Made by a program: the position numbers and the translations under genes
Shown here: positions 55,401 to 64,000 of the stretch, in pieces
How positions within the stretch are numbered: the first letter of the stretch is position 1
Layout: the number at the start of each line of letters is the position of its first letter
Assembly (NCBI RefSeq): GCF_949628215.1
Contig: NC_134282.1
Coordinates: forward strand, 12,150,223 to 12,214,222
Source of the DNA: Phalacrocorax aristotelis
Lineage: Eukaryota; Chordata; Aves; Suliformes; Phalacrocoracidae
DNA length: 64,000 nucleotides
Direction of reading: 5' to 3'
Notes under the pieces: generated by a model
The model's input: the letters and a program-made list of their open reading frames with translations, nothing else
Told to the model about the DNA's origin: nothing
Database searches by the model: none

Positions 55401-58400
55401 GATTTAGTAATTGGAACCTGCGTGCAATTTCCAGGCTATCGAGTAGCATCTGTATTAGGGAAGGCAACTTTAAGTTAAGAGCCTCGCAGCAAACGTAATA
55501 CTTGACATAGTTATTTCTTCAGCCATAAACAAATGTCAATGCAGAAAGCAAAAGGGAGCTAAGATGAGATCTCTAGTTAGTAGATGCCTGTAACTGTGCA
55601 GTGTAGCTATAAAGTGATACATGGTTTTATATACTCTTAATATCAGCATTGTTTTTTAGAAATGGAATGCTCATAATACTGGATTTAAAACGCTGCTTTT
55701 ACAGCTTTTAATGATATGTATATAACATTTTTCTGATCTGAATATCCACATCTATGACTAAGATAAGTACGCTCGTGTCACTTACCTTAAAAAACACAAA
55801 TTGCTTCTTTTACGCTATGAAAATAATTTGTATCTATTTTATCATTAGATTTTTAATACCAAAATATTTAAATTCCTTTAATCTATGCAGTAATGAATTG
55901 TAAAAAAATATTTTAATTATGCACAGTGTTTTTTCTGTATAATAGGATTTAAATTAAGAGTTACGATCTTGGCAACTGTGGCTCATAGCTCCACAGAAGC
56001 ATTGAAAAGCCTACGAGTTCTGGGACTTCTGCTAAAAGCAAAGCATACATTTTTTCCCAAGTGGCAAACACATCAATTTTGAAATCTATGGATAGCAGAA
56101 ATTACTGACTTTTTAGAGTATGAGACCTGTCACATGTAATGTTATGAGTAAAGGTCACCTATGATCATTTTGGCTTAGGGAGTACATTTGAAACATTGCA
56201 TTATGATAGCCTTAGGCAGCTTCATGGACACATTAAAGAAATGCATGGACAGAAACTGAAAATAAATTCAGTTAAGCATATGACTTTCTATAATTAGGCA
56301 TTCCATTATTACAGCAACTAACTCTAAATCTAGTATGTCATTTTAAAAAATAGACCAAAAGATGAGTGTTTCTTAGGAAATCATTGTTTGCTATTTCTCT
56401 GACTTTCGTTTATATAACTGCCTGAACCTGAGCAGAGCTAGCATAAAATTCTTACCAGTCAGCCCTCTGTACTTGCAGAAGTGTGAATAAATAGTATTCA
56501 TAAGGGAGTGGAAATATTCTAGGCACCTCTTGCCTGGAAAAGAGGAAGAGCAAGAACACAGGGGGTGTCACTGTGTCTCTTACAATGCAAGTACCTACGT
56601 CTATGGGAAAATATAGCAGGTGACATCCGTAGGTAGCACCATTCATGCCATCCTCTTGAGTTCATTTCCTTTATATGACGTGGTATATTGTTCTTACATT
56701 TATCCCACATCCATACCCTCTTCTGTCACCCCCGGAAGGCTGGCCCAATTGTAAATGAAGCCGCTTCAACTTTCAGGGAAACTTAATGTTAATTCTGTAG
56801 CTTGGACAGACAAAAGTTGCCCTAAAGAATAGCTGTCAACACCATGTCATTCAAGCGCTACTCCAAGTGGTGAGCAGCTTTGGGGCGGAGAAACATGGGC
56901 AAAAACATGAGTCTCTTTGGAAGGGCTCCTGGATTTGTTAGTTCTAATCCTTTTCCTCTGACAACTGTGGGGCAGCTGCTATGGTTAATTCCTCCCTTTC
57001 CTGTTGACCAAGTGCAAGCACAGTTTGTTTTAGTAGTTCTTTTATGCTGTTTGTGGTCTTTATCCATGCTTTTCAATGTCTGAACTTTGTTAGGAGGCCA
57101 ATTTCTTCCAAGTGTTTTGTTTTCTGATTAATGTACACCAACGTGGTGCTATTGTAATGTTTGGTAGAATGACTTACAAAGAAAGAAAATTTTCATTTTT
57201 CCTCTGCACACAAGCATTACTTGAAGCTAAACATAACTAATTAATTTTGACATGTGTTTTAACAGAGTTCTTTGTTACCAAACATACACGTTGGCCTATA
57301 TGATTCATTCAAGTTGTTCTGACAGTTAAATTTTACAGAGTGGAAAGATACAGCAAGGCAGAATGACCCACTGTATACATGTCCTTATGATGGGAGTTCC
57401 TCATGATGAATGCTTCTGTGATTCATGTTTTTATAAAGAATGCCAAAGGGATGACTATGGATATATCAGTTGTCATAACTTGTAGTTCAGTTAACAATTG
57501 TGGAATAACTGTTTAAAAAAACCAGCTATTGTCCAGGAATGTTCAGTTATGTTTGCTTTGCAAGACTTCATGCAAGCATGACATGGGATGTGCTAGACAT
57601 GTCTCGTGACTTCAGAGTCACTGGGGTAAAAGGTTTATTGCAAGTAAGAACAGATTTATTGTTAAACAGTCCTGTCTGCAAGCATTCCTACAGTAATATA
57701 TACTCTTCTGCCTGAACACCTTCTGAGCAGCGGTGAAAGCTTTCCTTTAACTACATTGCTAGCCTGCAGTGCTTAGTTGCATGCCAGTCTATGGAAATAC
57801 ATTGATGGAACTACAGAGAGAGAAGTTGTTCTGATACCCTGGACTTCTCAGGAGGACGTAGAGCAAAGCATATCACTTCAGTGGTCGCTTCTGAGGGCTT
57901 GAGCTTGCTTCTGACAGCGTCAGCATGTAAGTCAGAAGTGGCTTTAGTAGTATGAAAGCAGAGAAAAAGAAGTCATGTTGCATGATGCGTTGAGTCAGTT
58001 CAGACAGACTTTTAGAAGCTGCTTCCCTGGATCAAATGACAGTAGACCTGTTTCTTGATAGAAAGAGATGATCCGAGTGGAACCAGTGAGATGATGTCTG
58101 CAACAATACCAAACAGGGAGGCCCCTGAAGCATTCCTGTTTGTGCACTTCCTTGTATGAAGGATTTAAATTCATAGTAGGAAGTATGGATAATTTTTGTT
58201 ATTGTCAGTAATAATAATATCATGATCATAAAGAACAACCACTAGAACCAGTTACCAATTTGGCCTCTTCCTCTGTAATCCAACTGGAGAGAGATGCCTG
58301 ATTTACAAACAAGCCAAAAAGAATTTTGCTTCTATTCCTGAAACATAATACCAACAGGATATCATGAACAACAGGAGGAAACTCTCTGTTGAACTCGTAC

Positions 58401-61400
58401 AGAAGGACAGCTGACAGAAGAGTATTCTCAAATATGGCATCTGGCTTGTAAATCTGTTTTATGCTACCCTAATTATGCAAGAACTATGGAGCTGGTTTGA
58501 AAACAGTCATTAGCCAAAGTTTATTCTGATGAGTACAGGAAATTTTTCTTTTTGCTCTTTTCAAAGTACCTGTTTCCTCCCTTCCTCCAGACTGACTTCT
58601 ATACCATCCCTTATTAGGACTTAATATATTAATACATTTCTGCAAAAAAATAAGAGACACTTTTTGACGACAAAACCATGATGGAGTTGGTAAAAACAGA
58701 GCTACCTTAAAAACGTAATGAGAGATAAGCAATTAACTGGTAGGACTGGTGTCCAAAAAGATGAAAAATACAAAATCAACATATATTGAAAATTAGGCTG
58801 TAGCTTAAGGAACATTTTCTTAAGCAAAGAGGGTCTGATTTTAACTTGCATCAGTTCCTTAGTAAAATTACTGTAAATGCCTGTAAATAAACTATATCAG
58901 TGGTACAGGCAATTTTAATCAGCATCCACATAGAAATAAATATTCATCCTAATATTAAGTAAGGTTTGAGAAGACCAATTGAAATATCTTGATGCCCAGA
59001 GTGAAGGCAAAGACTTAATTCTGGGTATTTGATTAAGACAGCTAAGCTGTGCTGCCAAGACTAAGTACAAGAATGTAAACTTTTGGTTTCCCACGCTAAC
59101 ATGCTGAAAGTGAGAAATGATAGTGCTGAAATCTGGAACCTAGCATCAAACTAATGAGCTGTCAGAGCACACTTGCATAAGAAAAATTAAAATTTAAGGT
59201 ATTCCATTAAAAAGGATGAACTCTTGGAGAAGCTGTGAAAAGGTTGTGTACTGATTAGATATCTATGCATCTATTGATACTCAGTTCTGGTTTTATTTTA
59301 TAAAAAGTAAAAGCAGCAATGTTCTCGGCACTTTTTTAAAAAATGTGGGCAGCTATTTTCTATAGCTGTATTGCACAACTATATCTTTTCATCCTGTATG
59401 GAGGAAGAAATTAGAAAATGTGCTCTGTACTAAATGGTAAAGATATTTTGTACGCTGCTTAAAATAATCTGATACTCATACATTGTCTGATACAACCTAA
59501 GAATCAGTAGTTTCTCATGCTTTCATCTTAGTGTAAGACATCCCATAATGAGAATTATTCTCTGTTAAATCATGCAATGGACAAATACTGAAATATTGGT
59601 TTTCCTGAATTCTTCCGCAAGGTGATTTTTCTCATTTCTGCAGTTGTATGGTTAACATATTTTTGCTTCTCTCCCCCTCTTTCTATGTCAATACTGAATC
59701 AAAATGTTACATTCTTTTTGATGTGACTGAAAATGTGGCAACAGATGATGGATGAAAAGTCCTGTGATTCATGAATTCATAATTCTAATCCAGCATTTAC
59801 TACCCATGAGAACTAAAACCAGATATGCACTCTCATATGTAGTCCTTCTAAAGACTCTTACGTTACACTGGTTCCAGGCAGGGAAAGGAATAAAGAAATG
59901 GATAAACTCTTCAGAATTTTCCGTATGCCTTGTACAGAGAATAGCGGATCAAATGTTTAAACAAAGGAAGGAAGGAAATTTTGATTTCTTGCCAAGAGAT
60001 TGAAACCTCCTGATCTCTTACCAAGCTAGTTTATTTTGCTGCCAACAAACAGTTTCCTCACCTTAAACAGCTCCTTTTCACTGCGAAACTAACAGCAGTG
60101 ACGGAAACAGGCTCTGCAGAACGGCAACCTGTAAGAATCTGCTCTAGTTACCATTGGGACTGATTCACATTCAAATTTAAATATGGACCAGAAAACACAA
60201 ACAGTTCCAGGTGTGGGGTGTCCACAGATGGTTCCTAACCAAATTTTAATTTTTTTCTCCAAGTACATAAAAGTTGCTGGCTTTGCAAATGTTGATCTCC
60301 TGCTGCACAATAGCCTTTGCTATTGAATAAAATATGTCCCTGATTTTCAGGATTCGATATATTTGGGGTTTTGGGTTTTGGGGGTTTTTTGGTTTTTTGT
60401 TTTTGTTTTTTAATGTTGAGATTTACTGAATTTAAGAAACTGAATTCCTCTGAAGTGAACTGAATGTGTCAGTTCTGAAACTTTGCCTCCCTCAAAACTG
60501 GTGAGTTTGTTATGATGCAGTTTACACCATATCCTTAGTGTTTATACTAGTGATTTCAGAACTGTCTCTAAGCAGACGTGGAGCACAAGTTCTTAGATAT
60601 TTTGCATATCTTTTTTCAGTGAGAAGAAGATTGTGATGATATTTGGTAAAGTCTGAAGTCAAAGCTGGCCACGGACACTGTATGGAAAGGTTTTTAGTTT
60701 TATTATGCTAATAAACCCAAGAGCAGACACGTGTGATAATCACCTTCTGTGTAGCAATAAAGCATAAATCCTGCACACACCTTCAGCCTTTTGTCCCAAT
60801 TATATTTTTGTGAGGCTAATTAATTGAGGGATTAATCAGCTACAGGTATGTTTAGTCCTTAGTTTAGAACTAAAGTGGAGAGTTCTTACCTTCAGAATTA
60901 TAAATCAAAAGAATAATGGAAATAATGTACTTTTGAGGGGAGGAAGTTGTAATTAGTGAGCTGTATTAGCCAACATCTTCCAGTTTTTGTCTGGATGGAC
61001 ACAGGGATAATTCATAATTCCAAGATCCATGGAACAGCCACTGCTCCAGACTATAAACTGTTGTTCCGAAATTACCATGATCTTGACATTATCTGAAAAA
61101 TAAACATTTTAAAATCAGTTTAAGTCAGGTTATGTGGGGCTTTAAATCTTCATTTTAATCAAGAATGGCAGCAAATGCATTAATTGTGTTTTGTTCCTGC
61201 AATCTTCCGGTAAGGAAAAAAATAGACTCATTCTGTAAGAGCTATTATTTTAAATGAACAATGATTTTTTTTTTTTTTTACAATAGCAAGAAAGGAAATG
61301 CTGTTTGAATCTTTTTTTTTCTCCCTTGTGAATACATTCTAATTTATAGTAAACCAAGTGAACAATTCTCTATTAGTTTGGTTTTTCACTTTATATAGCT

Positions 61401-64000
61401 AGCAGACTCCAATTAATGCTTCTACCAGCAGAACTGACAAAGAGAATGAAGAAATAATGTTTCAGAGTTGACATGTATCTTTGGGTCACCTAGATGACAT
61501 GAAAATATTTGGACTGTTTAGAAGAAATTAATTTCTTTTCCAACAGTAAGTGAAGAACCCTTATGTAGCCTACAACCGTAAAGCTAGAACTGCACCTAGT
61601 AACTAAACTAACTTAACCGTGCGTACTAAGCTAACTGCAATGAAGTTCTGTGTATTCATCTCTAAAGGGATGGTTTACTTACCAATTTCTCAGTTGCTCA
61701 ATGTATGATTTAAAGATGCAATAGCATATCCCTTTGTATGGTTCTGTTTCTAGTGAAAACATAAATGGTTTTGTCAACTTAAAGGGCTTTTATTTCATTA
61801 AAGAAGCAAAGCAATGGGAGGGAGACATGGAAGGAGACACTTCAACAGTTTGAGAGCACAGTGTATGTGTTCAGTAGAACTCAATTAAAAAATCTTATTA
61901 CAAGAGTCTCTGTGGTCACAGATGCTTATCTGTGTAATTCTAAGTGATACCATAAGGATTTTTTTAAAAGCTATTCTGCTGCTTCAAGTTCAGACAGCAG
62001 CATTTTTACTTTGTGCTTAATGTCAACCCTTTTTAGGACAGGAAAAAGTTGTATCAAAGAGAAAGTTAGAAAAAAATATTTTTAACTGTACAGTAGGAAA
62101 AGTCTTTGGGATTGCACATAACCTTATGAAAAAACGTAGTCCCTCTTTCCTTATTTGAGCAACAGCCATGAGTCTAGTGAAGGAATACATCATATTTCCA
62201 GATACCAAAAGGATTTATTCTGAAATAAGTTGTTTAAAAACAAAAAACAGGAAGTGTACTGAACCCAGCACTACTTGACTCAAACTGAACACAACTTAGA
62301 AAAGCAAGGAATATGAAAGAAGGAATATTTTTAATTAATATGAATCTTAGCTAATTGTCTCTAGAAACTGATTTTTTGTGTATATTTTGACCCAAAAGAA
62401 GTAGAAATCATAAGTCTAGGAAACAGCAGAGTATATATGTCACAATGGGATTTTATCTTTGTTGGTATTACAGAAACCCAGTTAAAAAATAAGATATTCT
62501 AATTGTTTTCAGTGTTTACAATTCAAGCATTAAAAACAGAGGAAGCTGTTGTATGATTAACCATGGAGATCATATTTGACTATTCAATACATCCATTATT
62601 GGTAATTTATCTCCTGGGTTTAGATTTCAAATGAGCCTTACTGCACTTTTCCTGCTACTAAACTGCTGTTGAAGAACAACTCAGATAACAGAGGATGTAC
62701 TAAAATAGAGAAGAAAAAACTGCAGCTGAAGAATTACGGCTAAATTAATTTCAGGAATTAAATTTACTCTGTCAATAATATATATCATATTAGATCTCAC
62801 ATATCAGTTTTAGCTGATTGTTATATTTACATATTCTTATATATAATTTTTGTATAATGTATCATATATATATTTATCACTTTTAGCTGACAGACCCCTG
62901 AGTCACCAAAGCCTTTAAAGTAAACCTACTCAGTCTTTTTTTAAAGTGATCATGCTGAAAGAACCCGAAAGCTTCCTATTTCTAAAGTGAGCTGCTATTA
63001 GCACACAAAATAGCGAACAAGAGCAAGAGAGTTCTTCACAGAGTAAGCTGAGGCTTTTCAATGGAGTCTGATTTAAAAGTTTCGAAATAACCACCTGCCC
63101 AATATGCCTTAGAGGATTAATCCCTCTCCTCAATTTTGCCTTCCACTTTGGCAACTTTCAGCAGCCTCCTAATCTGTACGTAATTTACACAGCTCCCCTT
63201 TAGGTTCCTATAGAAACACCCTTATTTCTAGCTGTGGTTCTGAGCCTTTTCCCTGCTGCAAGCACACCCTTTTGTTCGTTTCAGCTTTCCTGCCTGCTAT
63301 TCCCTGCTTGCTGTGTCTCTGTCTGCCCTCCGCACCCTCTGCTCCAGAGCTGCTTCTCCAGGCAGCTCCCCTCTCCTCTGAAAGCTGCAACCAGAATAAG
63401 GTAAAAGGCAGTCTGCCGCTCTGCTCTCTATACCATTTAGATAATACGTGCAGATAGAACATAAGCCAGAGGCAAATTAGTAAAAGAAATACTATCTTTG
63501 TCCCACCATTAACTCTTCAGTGTTGTTTTTCCACCTGCATGTTAATCACAGGGTAAGATATCTGCCCCAAGTGTAATTAAAATGGAAAAAGGACAATGAT
63601 AAACATAGAGTATTTACAGTTTTGTAAGTAAATGCAATGCAGGAAATTCAAATTAAATTATTATTTTTGCACAAAGACACAAGCTTTTTCAAAGTTAATG
63701 GCTGAGGATTGCAAACATGCCAAATCAGGTTTTGTGTCTTTCCACTATAGAAATGGCACTAATGGCAAAACCTGAATATGCCCTGGCTTCCCCTAAATCC
63801 AGAATTTCTTAGGTCTGTGTTCAAGAACACTGTTCAACAATAATTAGTTGCAGTTTCTTATGCCACATAAACAATTCTTCCTCCCATTTAAATACAGAGT
63901 TTCCAGCTTGTGGCTTATTTATCTTCCAGTTTACTTAAGGGTATGTATATGTAGATAAGATGAACTGGGTTTATACCTTGTAATTTGAACTCTTAATGAT
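52426..64000. other. Intergenic region downstream of GRK7, no gene recognised
   Basis: 11.6 kb, AT-rich, with only short open frames and no convincing splice-flanked exon. A G/T tract lies at 60362-60411, a T run at about 61266 and an AT-rich stretch at 62775-62880. A GC-richer patch at about 63240-63410 has pyrimidine-rich sequence. No ATP1B3 exon (the next gene in mammals) was seen. Confidence 0.55.
60362..60411 (+). repeat. T/G-rich low-complexity tract
   Basis: Alternating runs of G and T (GGGGTTTTGGGTTTTGGGGG, then T-rich), about 50 bases. Telomere-like in composition but not an ordered TTAGGG array. Confidence 0.85.

Noticed and set aside
52426-64000. Search for ATP1B3, the next gene in mammals
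   Set aside because: No frame resembles the Na,K-ATPase beta-3 subunit; the gene, if present, lies beyond the window.

Overview
The window is vertebrate nuclear DNA. It holds three protein-coding genes on the + strand, in the order RASA2 (3' half), RNF7 (complete) and GRK7 (complete), with canonical GT-AG introns. The same order is known on human chromosome 3q23. No mammalian-type SINE or LINE is obvious, introns are fairly short, a CpG island covers only the RNF7 first exon, and one endogenous-retrovirus LTR lies in a RASA2 intron. Together with the protein sequences this suggests a sauropsid, most likely a bird. The species cannot be named from the sequence alone.

Layout. Positions 1-12500 hold the last ten coding exons of RASA2 (end of the RasGAP domain, PH domain, Btk-type zinc motif, C-terminal tail; stop at 10135-10137) and a long 3' UTR with several AATAAA signals. 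A minus-strand LTR-like insertion with its own TATA box and polyA signal sits at about 4.8-5.6 kb. The interval 12.5-21.3 kb between RASA2 and RNF7 has no recognised gene. Its minus strand does carry a chain of spliceable, phase-compatible open exons ending at a polyA signal (18.8 to 14.6 kb), which I could not assign to any family and which is the best candidate here for an undescribed gene. RNF7 runs from 21706 to 26761 in three exons, with exon 1 inside a CpG island. GRK7 runs from 31243 to 51731 in four exons, with a 13.8 kb second intron. From 52.5 kb to the end I see no gene. In mammals ATP1B3 is the next gene, but none of its exons is recognisable here.

The three genes do not form a pathway. 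RASA2 turns off Ras and is membrane-associated through C2 and PH domains. RNF7 (RBX2/SAG) is the RING subunit of cullin-RING ubiquitin ligases. GRK7 is the cone opsin kinase that ends the photoresponse. GRK7 keeps its kinase motifs, the PKA-type serine at residue 36 and a C-terminal CaaX box, and a palindromic OTX/CRX-type site lies about 1 kb upstream of its start codon.

Limits: exon boundaries were read by eye from splice consensus and reading frame. UTR ends, promoters and the unnamed minus-strand gene are inferences. No database search was possible.
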